Of a DNA stretch of 64,000 nucleotides, positions 24,544 to 39,500 are shown piece after piece. The stretch spans positions 26,623,458 to 26,687,457 of the forward strand of contig NC_091096.1 of NCBI RefSeq assembly GCF_024713975.1, given 5' to 3'. Position numbers and translations under genes: made by a program. Origin of the DNA: Paralichthys olivaceus (Eukaryota > Chordata > Actinopteri > Pleuronectiformes > Paralichthyidae). The notes below the pieces were generated by a model. It was not told the origin of the DNA, searched no databases, and saw only the letters and a program-made list of their open reading frames with translations. How positions within the stretch are numbered: position 1 is the stretch's first letter; each line of letters begins with the position of its first letter.

Positions 24544-27500
24544 ACAAACACACACAAACACAATGTGTCAAGGATTCTTGACAGGATAAGGATTTGCTGA
24601 AATATTTCCCATAGGTGGCACTATAACTACAACTGAATATTGGCATGTAGATCTCCACAGACTCTCTTATCAAACATACTTTGATACAATTGGAGAATAT
24701 ATATAGTTATATAGTATTTGAGTTAAAAAAAACATATTTTTATGCAAAACATTGAAATTTAACATGCTACAATAAACAAGTTTCAAGAAAAACTCAAAGG
24801 AATTGCAATTTAGCATTGTGAAGGTCTTGAGATTACACTGATCAAATATGAAGTTGATGTGATTAACTCTACCTATGAATATCAAATAAATTGCCAAAAC
24901 TCCACAGTAATCAAAAAAACTGTTTTATGTTGAGTTTAGGGTACTCAATTCAATTCAATTTTATTTGTATAGCGCAAAATCATAATATACATTATCTCAA
25001 GGCACTTTACATAAATATGGCTCTCAGATAAAGATGGATGATATGACAAATCCCGAAAGTGAAACCCCCTGGTGTTTGGCTGCAGTATAGATCAAAAACT
25101 CCCCTTTAATGGTGACTGTTGGGCAACATAGACCAACCTAAAAAAAATTCCTCACAGATGGTTTCCATCATTTTAGGTCATTTTTATCACACCAGTATTA
25201 TTCTTTTTGATACGATTTTAGTAAGGTATTTGCTGCTAAAAAGACAAGGTGAAAGTCAGGAACTAAATATCTCAACACTATTATCTCTACTGCACAGACT
25301 CAGACTTAAATGACCTTAAAGTGCAAGATGGGGGCACATGTACCTGGATCTTTTACAAGCTTCATTTTTGCATAAGACATAAAAAGCGACATCAATTTTT
25401 ACATACAGTCTATAGTGTGGTTCTAATTTTTTTTTTAATGTATAACATGAGCTAATTTGTTAAATATTTCTAGGGGTGCAGTATCAAGTAATTTTGCTAC
25501 ATCCATGCAGAGCTAAAATCCACCTTTACCACATGTGAAGGGTGCAATGTTTTCTTTTTAAGACTTCAATATCTGGGTTGCTTTTGATGTGGAAGTGAAC
25601 AGCTTCCTTCTAGAATAGATCACAATTTATCATCTCACCTCTGCAAATGTTGATGAATTTTTGGAATGAAACTGCTGCAACAATCAAAATACTCTTTAAA
25701 GATGTTCTACTTCTGTTTCTGCTTCAACATGGAGGTGGAAATTCTCCAGGGGGAGTGCAGGCAGCTGAGCAGAGAAGATGCAAGGAAGCATGGTGGAATG
25801 ATCTCGCAGAGAGGTTGATCAGAGAGAAAATAGAAAAACATGCGCTAAGCCCTGAGCATTGCTTAAAGCACCCCTCATAGAGATAGAGGCAGATGCTGAG
25901 CGAGGAATAGAGTATAGACAGTGTTGGCTTAACACTAAGCAGCCCTACAAGCTAAACAAAAGAGACATCGTTTAACTCTCTCTCGCGACTTGGGTGGATC
26001 AGAAATGTTTCACCAGTGCCTTCAAGACTCCAGAACCCCCAGCCTGCTAAAAAAGGAAGTGAGCGTTAAGGTCACAGCAAGGGTCATAGCTAATCTTGCC
26101 AAAAGTGAACACCCTTCTTTACCTACCTTCTTGTATAAGCATAATGGGCACCAACCATTAAGGGACTTGTCATCAAGTAGCTCAGAGAGTGATCATCCCA
26201 AGACGTCAGGTAAAGCATGTGCCCCTGACCTGTACATGCAATTTCACCCCAATAGCTGCAATAGAAATATTGAAGTACTACCTTGAGGAGGTTGAACACA
26301 ACCTGCCTCACTACACACCAGACAAAAAGTTGAAGATTATGTGTAAGTCAACCAGTAGGTATGTTCATTGATGCCCAAGTCCATGGCCATCTCAACTATC
26401 ACTTGTTTGTGATAATTACTTTATGATGAGACATCAGCAGCCATTAGCCATCCAGGTCAGGCATAAGAAACAGAACTCCACAAGAGTCTGATAGGTGGCT
26501 GAGAAATGCATATTTCCAAGGCAGTAATTTCCGAAACCTGGAAGAAGATAGGAATTCCAGATCCCTTTTTCTGCATAACTTTCACTCCTGCGTGCATATT
26601 CCTGTCACACTAATGTGTCGACAGGGTAAATACACAATGTGGGAAATTAGGAAAATGGCTCAGATTACATGGGAGATAGTTGTGCACCCAACTGGACAAA
26701 CAGGGCATTAGGTCAGTCTTTAGCCAGTGGGTCAATGTGAAGAGTGTTCAGAGGGATCAACAGGGCAATGCGCCACCCAAATTGCTCTCTGCAAAATCAC
26801 CTCCACAGTAAATGTGGGGAGACTGGGTCAGGACTGTTCTCTTGAGACCTGCATTGATCCAACATTGATCTCGGATGTTAAAAAATTGCCAACCATTTCC
26901 ATCCAACTACACACCAAATAAGGGTGGATTATCAGTAAAACCCTCCCACTAACCTTCAAGCATATCTAACCCCAAAAGCATGCACTAATATTTACACACT
27001 CAAATTGACAACATTGCATTGTACAAGCTCAGCATTGTTGACACCTTTCACCAGCAGACCAAAAAGTTTTAAGTTCACCCTGGAAAAGACTGGACTCAAA
27101 ACCATCTTTTCCAATTATGAGAAGACAGTCATCCCATCAGTCCAGTTGCCTTATGACACCACCTCGATGGTCATCATAGCAGACATTACAGACATGCTGT
27201 ACCAACAGCTAAAACAACTTCACACTGAACATGACTCCAGAATCAACATCCCTGACAGCTTTAAGTTTGTCTCTTGATACACAGGCTGCCATCAACTTTT
27301 CCAAGGAATATACTTGTTAAACCTTTTGTCTACCACTGTGTCTTTCCCTTTCATGTATACTATCATTAGTACATTACTTAGTTTAGACACGTAGTGAAAA
27401 TGCCAACTTCCCACATGCTCACAGCCTTTACACACGGGACATACAGCCTGCATTGCCTGTGATTAGCAACCTCTTTGAACTACTGTGGCTTGCACACGTG

Positions 27501-30500
27501 TCCACACCACCCACGTGTACACTGTGGCGGTGCATCTGCACTGAGTTTGCCTTTGATGGTAATAATAATAATGATATTCACCCGATAAGTAGTCTGAAGA
27601 GACAACAGATGCACCATACTCATTCTAAGTAAGGCTGTCATCCAGGTGAAGTTAATCTTAAAGTTGTATTTAGTTTATGTGAGGAATGTGTTGCTATTTG
27701 AATTAATCTGTGATTTAAGTGTGCAAACTGTGATTAATGTAGAATCTGGCATCTTTTCTTTGTTTGCTGCCTTCATTCTCTTCTCTCCTCTCTCTTTTTT
27801 TCTCTGACTTCCTTTTTCTAATGCCCTAATCTCATTACATTTCTCAACGGAGAAGTTGAGTTGGGGGATAAAAAAGGATTCACTAGGTAGAGGTCTAGTT
27901 GGGACTAACTTTTAATTGGAGACCCCTTGCCCCCCTACATACATACACTCTTTCTGTGTCCACCCTACCCTTCATTGGCATCTTATGTTTGTGTATTACA
28001 TTTAAAGACCCACCTGTTATCTCTCACCTCTGTTCTTGTTACTTCAAACTCTGCCTAAAAAACCTACCAACGGAAGTTTGAGAGGTGCCAGTTCACCTCC
28101 TGGGCACTGCAGAGGTGCCCTTGAGCAAGGCACCGAACCCCCCAATTGCCCCCCCGGGCGCCTTCATGGCTGCCGACTGTTCCGTGTGTGTTCACTGTGT
28201 GGATTGTGTTCCGTTTGTGCTCCGTTCACACAGATGGGTTAAATACAGAGGTCAAATTTCCCCATGTTTGCATGTTGCATGCTATGTGTGGGACCATAAA
28301 GAGGAATCTTAAGTCATGCTGGTTGTCTTCATGGTTGTTTCATAGCCTGCATCCTTTATCTCAGTTATTTCTGTCAGGATGTTTCATTCCAAACAAGTGA
28401 TAAAATTGCATATAATTCCTACACTTAAATACCACAGTACAGTATTTTCCTTGGTTTCATCTGTGTGCCTCACAGCCGGTCTGTCTCTGTCCTCACACCT
28501 GCTGACCTGTGCTTACTTTACACTTTAAGAATAAACACCAACACTAATCACAAGTTATTAAGACCTGAACAGTACTAACGTTTACTTTGTATTTGTCTGA
28601 ATTGCTCCAGAGTTTATGAGACACGTATTTAAACACATTAAAAAAGTCCAACAGGTTTAGTGTGTAGAATTTAGTGACATCTAGTGGTGAAGTTGCATAT
28701 TGCAGCTGAATACCCCTTACCCCCCACCTTTCAAACACGAAAAAGGAACCTGTGGTAGTCTTCAGTTGTCATAAAAACTCAAACGGTATTTAGATTGTCT
28801 AGTTTGGAATACTGTAAAAAACATGGGCAACAAGGGCCCTTTGTACAATTTAGGTTGTCTGTGGTTTATGTTTAATTTATTTAGATATTATAATAATTCT
28901 AATTCTCATTCAAATGTCAGACTGAATATTCTTTAGAATTAAGTTAATTGCTCTTTGAAACGGTGTACTTGTATGATTATGCTATAATATTTTCATTGTA
29001 CCAGTGGTTTAAAATGGTTTCACAATGATGACAATAATATCATTTGTCACAATCATTTCTGGGACAAAATATCGTTATTGTGACAGGCCTACCTCAGTAC
29101 CTTTGTTAATAATGCACTAAGTTAGAACTTCCCTTGCACAGTTTACAGCTTTAGTTCTCGATATTTGAACAAATCAAATTGAACCTAGTCCTAGTCAAGA
29201 AATTAGTAATGCATATGGGAACTGTCAAATGTATAATAGGTGTACTATTGCAATGCCAAAAGGTGCAGTGAAATGTTTTTGGTGCACCTAAATTATGTGC
29301 TGGTGCATCTAAATGAAAAAGTTAGGTGAAACCAATGTAAAAAGTTAGTCTGGAGCCCTTAATATGCTACAAATCAGTCTTTAAAACATGCAGTGACTCT
29401 TTCTGAGATGAACAAGACCTTATTATATAATACATGAGATAGGACCAATGTAATTGTTGAACTGGACAATCACTTTGTTCCTGGTGATGCAGGAAGAGAT
29501 GACAAGGTTTAAAACGAAAACCCAAAACATAAAACTGCAAACATGCCAATCTCTTCTTGGAATAATTTTACAAGTGCCTTGAGATAATGTATATCATGAT
29601 TTGGCGCTATGCAAAATACAAATTAAAAATCTAATTTATTGAAGTGTATATTCAAGATATTTTAAATAACTACTTATAGTGAGAAGTGTGTTTTACCCTC
29701 AAAGGTTCTGTTCCACATGTGTGAGGTAATCACTGTTCCATTCTTCTTACTGTATCCATTTTTCATGGCTTCATGCAAGGCGCCGGCATACAGCAACATG
29801 GCATCATGGAATCCCTCAACAAACATGTTGACCTGAAATGGAACATTTAGTCAAAAAGAGACTGTACTGCACTACCTTCTGAATGAAATTATACTGCATA
29901 ATGTCCAACAGTCTACTTTAGACAATTTATGCTTGAAGCAGCCTATCTGACATGAAAATTGAAAACATTATAAATTATTATTTCAATTTTAGTATCATTT
30001 AAAAAATGGTTTTTTCAGCTATATTAAAGCTTGCATTTCTGAAATGTGAATGTGGACAAACAATTGATTTAATTGACAAGTGATTCAAAATTTGAATTTT
30101 ACTCATCTGACTTTTTCGTACACAGCAGAACAATTTTTCTGTCTGTAGTTATTGAGAGGGAGAGGAAAAAAGAAACCAGGACTGTGATTGACTGGAAGCC
30201 TGCCCAGGGTGTAACCTGCCACAAGCACAATGTCAGTTGCAAGTCCATTCAGATCCTACCAATTCAGATGAACCAAAGACAAGGATCCTGTCCTTTGGAC
30301 CTCATATGACTTCTCATATCATTAAGTCTGCAGAGAGTTGGGTCCAGCAACCCTTTGACGAACCACTTTGAGGCAGGACTATTGGTGAGATAGAGACCCA
30401 GTATTCCAACTGAACATGCAACAAGGTGCAAACTGTATTTCCTAAGGAAGCTTGGTCCTCTGTTCAACTCTGTCATGTGCCAAGGTTTCTTGCTGATGTC

Positions 30501-33500
30501 TCAGGAGTTCTGTCAGTTTATCTTCTCGACCAAATGAACGTTTGGAGCAAATCTGAAGAAATTCTCTAAAGCTAATCCTAAGATATCATGTTCAAGAAAA
30601 ACATAAACATACTTTGTCAGGCCACCGTGACCTTGACCTTTTGGCTACCAAAATCAATCAACCTCGAGTATAAATGAATGTTTAGGATAAATGTGAAAGG
30701 ATTACCTAAAGATCACAAGGCAAAACATTTCTTTTGTGAGGCCCTTGTGACATTTGACCATCAAAATCTACAAAGTTAATCATTTAATGTTCAATTGAAT
30801 GTTTGAAGCAAATTTGAAGGAATTCCCTCAAGGCGTTCTTGAGATATTGCATTCAAGAGAATGGGGCAGACGGACAACCCTAAATTTATAAATTCTTCCA
30901 GCTGCAGGCATAAAAATACTACTGTTCCCAACCTCCAAGTAAGGAGGTTTACAAATACAGATCATAACCATGTAAAAGTGCTGTTCATTATCACTGGCCA
31001 TTCATTTGTAATATTTTTAAATGTTTATATTTCTGTTCAGTCTAATATACGTATTAATTACCATCCAGTTCTTGGTTTGCCAGTGCAGTCCAATAATAAA
31101 AACAGACAAATACTACCTGACTCCTTATCATCTACAAAATGTATCATACATCAGTCATTAATATTTCAAGAGAAAAATTATAAAAAAAGATAGGCTCAAG
31201 TTCTGGTGTGAGACAGACGCACATACATACACTTTCGCAGTCCTTGCAGTCATGAATCCCAGCTTTTTCGACGGACTTTTTCATTTCCATGGAAAAGTTC
31301 TCAAACTCTGGTTTAACTGTCCTGAGCAGCGTCACCGTGTTCAGAGAAGAATAGGCTTGCCTCGCATCATTGTCGTATTTATCTCCTCTCTTCCATGAGC
31401 CATTACCTAGAATTGAATATAAAAGGTACACAGCAAAGTATATTTAATGATTGAAAAACCTAATTGTTTGATCAAAATCAGTTAAGACATACTAATACCT
31501 AAAGCTAAAGTGGATGCAGCTTTTGTAAGGCATGACTAGTAACAAATAACAGTGCAGAACAGATGCCTTCAGGAGAAAAATACACAACAGGAAAACAACG
31601 AGTATTTAACAAGGTCCTAACTGAAGACCCAACATTTTACAAACTCAAAGGCAACTGTTTTAAAAGCTAACACAACCCTGCTCAGAATTATCTTCATTGT
31701 GATTCTGTATTAGCTTATTAATGCATTGAAGCCATTGTACTGCAAAACACACACTTAAATTGATGTAACATTAAATTTACCATAAGAAGAGGTATTGAAG
31801 AGTTCAACATTAAAGAACATATAATTGCCATTGGTCAGCTGACGTCTGTGTGCAGCCAGCATGAGCTCTCGTATTTTGTCTGCTTCCATGCACATGATCA
31901 CCACTGCAGAAAAATGACAGAGACAAATACAGTTATAGTCATTGATGTCAGCAGCTTGCCTAAATACCATAGATGATAAATCTTAGTAAACACAGTGTTT
32001 GTGAGATCACTGAAGGAATATAATTTTCATCAGTTCATTACTGACATTTCAAGAGGTTAAGCCACTCTTAAGAAAAACCCTTCAGTATTATACAATGATA
32101 AATAGGCAGAAACAATGTTCAACCAAATTTTTAAGACAAAACAACCAACAGAACTAAACACTGATTAAGTACAACTCAGATGGCAGAGCTCTTTGCGAAC
32201 ATAATTCATGTCATAAATTCTTTATTTTGTTATAGAGGCATCACATGTTTTGGGCCATCACCAACTTACACACCAGCAGTTGGTGAAACTTACCTTTTTC
32301 ATTGGACCAACAACATTGTCATTATAATAATCTAGATCCTAGTAGCCCTGAGAACCAAATAAAATACTTACTCAAAATTATATGAAGTTACAAACAAATT
32401 ATTCACTTCATTACCTTGTTATGTAGTTCAGTGAATCAGTTCAACGTAGTATTGTTTCTTGGATACTGGATATTAGACTAGAGCAAACTGTTTTTTTTAT
32501 TCATAAAAGCACAGACACAAAATTGATATACTTTACCTGAACTGAATAAACATAGACATATACAGATAGAAGAATTAGCTCTGAAGAAATCTACAGTATG
32601 GGCAACAATGCCACTATTGCAAGCCCAAGTAAATGCATCATGTACATGAAGCACTGACAAACCAGCACAGGGAGTAGGCTGATGTTTTTTTCTGTTCCAC
32701 TGAACTTTGGATTTTTAGGTTTCATTTTTTTAGAGATGGGTGGTCAACATAAAGCTGCAAGTACTCACTAACAGCTTGAAGGCCATCTGGTAATTTGTAA
32801 AATGCTAGAAGGGCTGCCCATGTATGGGTCATTGCTTTGATAATAATAGCAACAACAAAAACAATAATGATAATAACAGTTGTAGCTTTCATTACTGATT
32901 GAACACAGCTGGATGGGCATTACGAAATGTGCCCCACCTCCCAATGGGGGGCAGAGTGAGTCACCAAAACACTAAACTGGCACAGATGAGGAACCAGACA
33001 CAGTGTCTACACAGTGGACCTTCAGTCACATTTTCCAGTTGTTTATCTCAGGCCAGTCTGATAGCACAGATACGTAGAATCAGTCTAAATAAGATGCATA
33101 ACAAAGGACTGACTCCATCCTGACTGCATCTTCATGATAAAGAAGTGAGGCTGATGATGCTTCACATTACATAGCCAACTCTGTGACTTGTGCTGAGCCA
33201 ATCAATCCATCCAGATTAGTGGTAGCTAATTATCATGGGGACAAATGTACAAAAATAAATAATACAAATAAAATAATCATCCATAATATGAAAACTAGTT
33301 ACTATACATGTTTTCTTGAAAACTGATCTACAGCTTCATGTGTTCATGTGTTTAACAGACAGATATACTGATGCAGGTCAGTGAGAGAGAGGGAGATGTA
33401 GTTACAGCACTAATACCATACATAGTTAGAATTCTCCTTTTATTTATCCATGTGTTTCTGAAGGGGTCTCAGGGAGAGTGAGCAGTGATACACAGCTCTC

Positions 33501-36500
33501 CTAACAGTGACAGAGAGTCTTGCTATTCTCGTTTGGAGCTGTATTTGCAGGGTCTTTAAGGAAAGTGTTTGCCATAAAATATCAAATATAGATTTTCTGT
33601 ACAATTTTCCTCCACTGAGTTGATACAAAATTTTCCTTTGGTGTCCCCATGATTGAGAATAAATACACAAACAAACAAGAAGCTACACAAACAAGGGTCG
33701 CAATTGAAAACACAGTAACCCCAGCGTCCCTTTTAATAAGGAAGATTCAGAGTCTTGCTGGAACATTCCTCACAACTCTGTCACTTAAACACACCTCCTG
33801 AAATATCCCTTGAGTCAGTGGGACAAACTTCACCTCAGTCCTGCCAGCACTATAGCACCCTTTAATTACACTGGGCTCTACACACACTACTGGCCCTGTG
33901 TATGCTCTGCAAGCCATTCCATGGGGCAGCGCTTGCAGCCAGCAACATTTTAAAACTTCTGGATTTTCCTTTTTGCTAGGGCACTGATGCTAGTTACAAA
34001 TCAACTGAGGAATACGGCAGCACATGGTGCACTTAGTGTTTGCCCACAATGTATTTCAACTGCCCCATGTTGGCCAAAAACTTGAAAAGCTACAGCATTT
34101 GCAAATAGGGTGCTATTGTGCAAATGTATTATGCCATAACTCAAAACAGGGATTTGTGTTGCTGGAGGTGTCCGAGGTGAACAGGATGAAGAAAAATGAG
34201 TAAGGTGGACAAAGCTCATTATATAGTAAATCTGACTCAGTTGGAAGGAGCCAAACCTTGACATAGATAGATACTGTAGATTAGCAGATAAATGACCATG
34301 GATAATGTAACTGATGATGTTCCAATTTGTTGTTATACATATACCATTGTCATGGTAATGTATGCTGTCTTTACCCTTTTAAGACTGAGCCTTAAGACTT
34401 TTGTGGCCATACAGTAAAAGCGAGTCATTGCCTGTGCAGGAGCCCAGGGGGAGTTCTCTCTAAACACAAAGACTTCATACAGACTCAGGATGGGAGTGCA
34501 TGTCTCAGGAGGATTAACATCAGAAATGGACCAATCATGAGAGGGGTGCTTCATCTTCCCTCCTAAGTGGCTGTTACTTGTTGTAATATTGTGTGGTTAA
34601 TAGAACACAATCTGTACAAACTGATTAGTTTTTTTTAGAAGCAAAGCATGGGGTGCTGAGTAAATGAAACAAAGAAGTGGATATAAGTAAGAAATAAGTG
34701 CAGTGCTAGCTGAAAATGATCATTTTGTTCTAAGATGAAGAGGGGAACAGTCAGATAATGTGAAATATCTCAAACTTTACTGGGTTCTGCAACCACGCAT
34801 AGATCATGCTCATCATGGATATATCACATTCACAAGAACATGAGCTCACCGTGACCTTGACCTTTAACATCCAGGCACAAAAATTTGAATCAGTTCATCT
34901 TTAGTCCAAGTGACCATCTGTGCCAAATCTGAAGAAATTCCCTGAAGCCTTAAAATGTCAAGTTCAAGAGGCCAAAAAGTGATATGGGATTTTACTGTGA
35001 CCTGGCCCTTTGACAACCACTTTCTAATCTGCTTATCCTATGGTCCAAATGAATGTTTCTGCCAGATGTAAGGATATACATGTATTGCATTCAAAACAAC
35101 ACTAAGTCACGTCAATTAATTTTACTGACTTGACTTCTTCCCCAGAGTCTTTGTGCTTTATCGTTGCACATCCAGGATCGCGACAGTGGCCACATCCTTA
35201 CTGTGGATTATTATTACAAATAAATTGCTTAGACATACAATATGCCTGCTCACATATACTACAGTTATTGTTCATATCTCTATCGTTATAATTAAATACA
35301 CCTCTTATTTCTTTCTCATGAATGTCGCAAATATTATTTTGATGTGCTCTGTTAAATCTTTTGCAATTCTGTCCACCCTGGGAGGAGGATCCCTCTCTCT
35401 CTGAACATCCTTTGTTTTTACCCCTGTTAGAGTTTTTTGGAAGTTTTTCCTGACTCTAGTTGAGGGTTAAGGACGGAGGGTTAGTCAAGGTTGTCACGGG
35501 TAAAGGGCAGGTTGTCGAACAAATTGTTAAGCTCAATGAGAAAAATTGTGACTTGTTAACATAGGCTTTATAGGATTTGATTTGATTTGCCGAAAAACCC
35601 ATCCTTAGCTTTTTACAAGTTTTGGTCAAGTTTAAGTGTAAATACACAGTGAACCTTTTCTGTATATAACAGCTGTGGGAGTGTGAACAGAACCTTAAAA
35701 AAGTTGGATAAAGTGGAGACAGTGAACAATTAACTGATGTTTCCAGTAGCCTTCCAATGTATTTGTTAGATTAACAACATATTTAAAAAACGTCTAATTA
35801 TTGTTTCTAATGAACAGTGAAAGTCATATGAAAATTCAGCAACACTAATATGAATATGTGACTCTGGCCTATTATGCTGTATTCTTTACATTCTCTAAAT
35901 TCCTTGTAATGATGCAGTTTTACTTACAGTGATGCTTAGTTTATTTTACATTTGTCTACTTGGTTTCATTATTAATGTAACGAGACTCAATATCTGAGAA
36001 ATTCTATTTAATTTGTCTAATCCAAAGGCTAAAGTACTGTACTCACCGCAAAATAAATACATTCGGGAACAAGGCAACTTACTCACTAGATTACTAGATT
36101 TTAGAATTTTGAAGTTAACTCAATCTACTAGCTTTTTTAAGAAAATCACCTACAGTTGTGGAAAGTATATCTTTTCTTCTGATCATTTATATTTCATTAT
36201 TATGATATATTATTGCATTTTTAGTGTTACTGCTCTGCAGGCTCAGGGGATTTAACCAGTATATTCCACATATAGATGTGAAAGTTTTTACTCACCACAA
36301 TTTTATTCGCAAAATGGACTGGATTTATTTAGAGCAGAGATGTCAAACTCAAGGCCCGCGGGCCACTTCCAGCCCGCGATAAAATATCATGTGTCTATCT
36401 TAACTGACCTGCCAGTGTGCAATGCTCGGCTAGACGCACACAGAGCGAGCGAGCCCTCCTCTGCACGCGCCGACTGAGAGCCAGGTGGAGTCCACGGGCT

Positions 36501-39500
36501 CCATAGGCCGAGCTGCGGTGCGAATAGCCCAGCTAGACACACACAGAGCGAGCGCTCTTCTCCACTCCCTCGCATTTGATGATATCAAATCATTTTAACA
36601 GCGTTCCAGAGATCCCAGTGACTGCCTCAAGTTCACCGTGTCTCTCAAGCTTATCTCTCTCTTTTTCCTTCTGTCTTTCTCACTCCATCTCGCTCTGGCC
36701 AGAGAGCCAGGCGGTGTGCACAGGCTCCACTGGCCGAGCCATGGTGTGCAATGCCTGGCTAGACTCACATGGAACGAGCGCCCCTCCTCACCTGCCAGTA
36801 TTTGGTGTTATTAAGTTATTTTTCCAGTGTTCCAGAGATCCCAGTGCCTGTGTGCTGCTGTCTGTGCCCCGTCAAGTTCACCCACACACTTTTCTCTGTG
36901 ATGAAGATGAACAATCGTCTCACTGATGCACACCTTCACTCCATCTTGAGGGTTTCCACAGCACAGAACCTAACCCCAAACATTAATGAACTGGCAGCCA
37001 AGAACAGATGCCAAACATCTGGCTCTTGCAAATGTACATAAAAGAAGAATGAAGCCGACCTAAATATGTTTTCTTTTGCAATTTATCCAATATCCTGTCT
37101 TTCCTGTTTAACAAATGTTGACTCTGTTTGGCCCTCGATGTAGTCCCAGTTTTTGTGATTGAGTTTGACACCACTGGTTTAGAGATTCTCTAGTCATATT
37201 GACAATTCAGAGCGCTTTACATTACAAGGCACATTCTATACAGCACTTCTATACACAGCCCTTTTACTATAACAAACCATTGACACATTGACTGTCTTTC
37301 CCATTGACTAAAGGAGTTAGGTGTTGAACCACCGACCTTCTGATAAGTGGAAGACCCACTTTAACTCCTGAGCTCTACCACTATACTCAACCAACAACTA
37401 ACTTTCAAGACATCATATTTTCCTTATGGAGAGATTTGAGGTGGCCTTGCATGTGGACACAAACACCTGCAGAATGGCTTAGTAGAGTTGAAGCAAATTT
37501 GTTTGTTAAGTTTGCAATGCTTTCAAATATTCTTTGTGTTTTTTATTTGAAAAGCATAAACCAATCAAAGTTTTCATTTTTACAGTGCAGCACTGTCCAC
37601 AAATACATCATTTTTCTAATGCTCGTCTCCTGTTGCAGTTTAACTAAAACTGATTTTGCTCTGATCACATCATGTTGTTGATCTCAGCCACACATTCATC
37701 TGTAATTCAATTATAAATGCACACCCTCAGGCACTACTTTTGCCAGACCTGTTGGACAGAAGCTGCCACCTTTTGGGAACTTTCACTTAAGGATACATAG
37801 TCAGCAAGAGATGGTGTAGTTATGAATTTTCATTGTAGAGACTTCAAATCTTAAAAAAAACATTCAGCTAAAAGGTTCAGTGTGTAAGATGTAGGAGAAA
37901 AGAATTGATTGGCTGAAATTGAAAATAAAATAGCCCTAGTGATATTTTCACTAGTGAGTTTCCTCAAAAATTGTTTTTTTCTATACCTTAGAAGGGGTGC
38001 TTTGTATTTAAATACTTTATATTTACATCAAGGGAAACCAAAAAAGGACACTTTATCTTCACTGTTCAGAGAAATAATGAATTGAAATTCACAGTCAGAC
38101 TTTCTGCAGCTAAGATCTGATACCTGATTCACTTTTCTTTTCGCTTTTGCCTCTGTACAAGACAGACATCTCTCACAGCAGACAGTGCAAGCCAGCATCT
38201 GTACTCAGTCAAAGGTCAAGAAAAGTGCATTTTTGAAAAGCAACAAGTCCAACATGTTGTGAGTTGTCTCTGGTGATCTGCATCACACCAGTGTCAAAAT
38301 GAGAAGGTCGATGCCACTGTCATATTTGTCTAAAAACTATGAAGCCACAGACAGCAGGTGGTTAGTTTAGTGCAGGACAAAGACTGGTAAACCATCCTAT
38401 TGAAAGCAGTCAGCAACACTATATTGACACAACTGAGGTATGTCTGCTGCAGAGATCATTGGACCTGAGAACATGCTGACAATAAAAAAAACCTTCATTG
38501 GTGCACTGTTTGTGCCTGTGTATTGGTATGTTTCTATATTTCACACAGTAGTGGGACAAGTTTACCTTTAGGGCTCTCTGTCTAGAAATCAGGGGAAGGA
38601 AGATGTGAAGATGACTGGGTCACACACAGGGCATTCAACTAAGAGACTTGGAGAGAGTTACTTAATATGTTCCAATGTTTCTTTATTATTTTAGCAACAG
38701 TTTGTTTAGTAAAGTAAACAAAACTATTTGGTTTTGTCAGGCACTGAAACTTCTCGGTTAGATTGCTAAAAGACAGAGGAACCAAAAATGGCACCATCAG
38801 AAACACCACCATCCTTTGGCACTAACGCTATACACCAGAGATTAGCCATATCCGAGTTGCAGCCAATACTGCCTTTCTGTGGAGATCCAGCTGCACAAGA
38901 GGAGCTGCAAGATGCTGCAACAACAATGGACACTCTATAGCTCAAATCCCCTAGATGAGTATGCAGCATGTGATTTAAAATTCAGACTTGACTGAAAAAA
39001 ACAGATGTTACTGCCTCGAGAGATACTTCTCTATAACCTAGTTTCAAATAAAAAAAGGTGAAACTGTGTCAAGAGATGTTTTTTATCACTCTTCGAATGG
39101 AGGTTTTGAATGGAAATTACTTAATTAACCTTCACTCTGCACTGACAGTAGGCTATAGTATCGAAAAATGCTGCCTTGTGCTTGGCAGAATATGATCAGA
39201 TTAGCCATAGTGAGGTTGTGGTTGTTTCTGTGTTGCACTGTGCTGATGATGAATGTGGGTACTGGACTTGGGTAGAAGAGTGGGGTTACATCAGAGGTTT
39301 CTCACAGAGCAGAGGCAATAGGGCAACCTGGTAACAAGTACTTTAAGATGAGGGATGAATCCACACCATGTCAAAGACCAGCACACATCAAATGTGTTTC
39401 CTGATAAGCTGCACTGTGGAGGGTTTGTTCAAGCATCTGCCATTGTAGAGTCAGTCTGTTCTGGGGCATGGGCATTAACATCAACAACTGCAGGGGGCAG

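Noticed and set aside
28085..28400. Cysteine-rich plus-strand frames
   Set aside because: They sit on a GC-rich SINE-like repeat present in many fish genomes.
38766..38969. 67-residue minus-strand frame as an exon
   Set aside because: No recognisable domain and no splice sites in phase with npr3.
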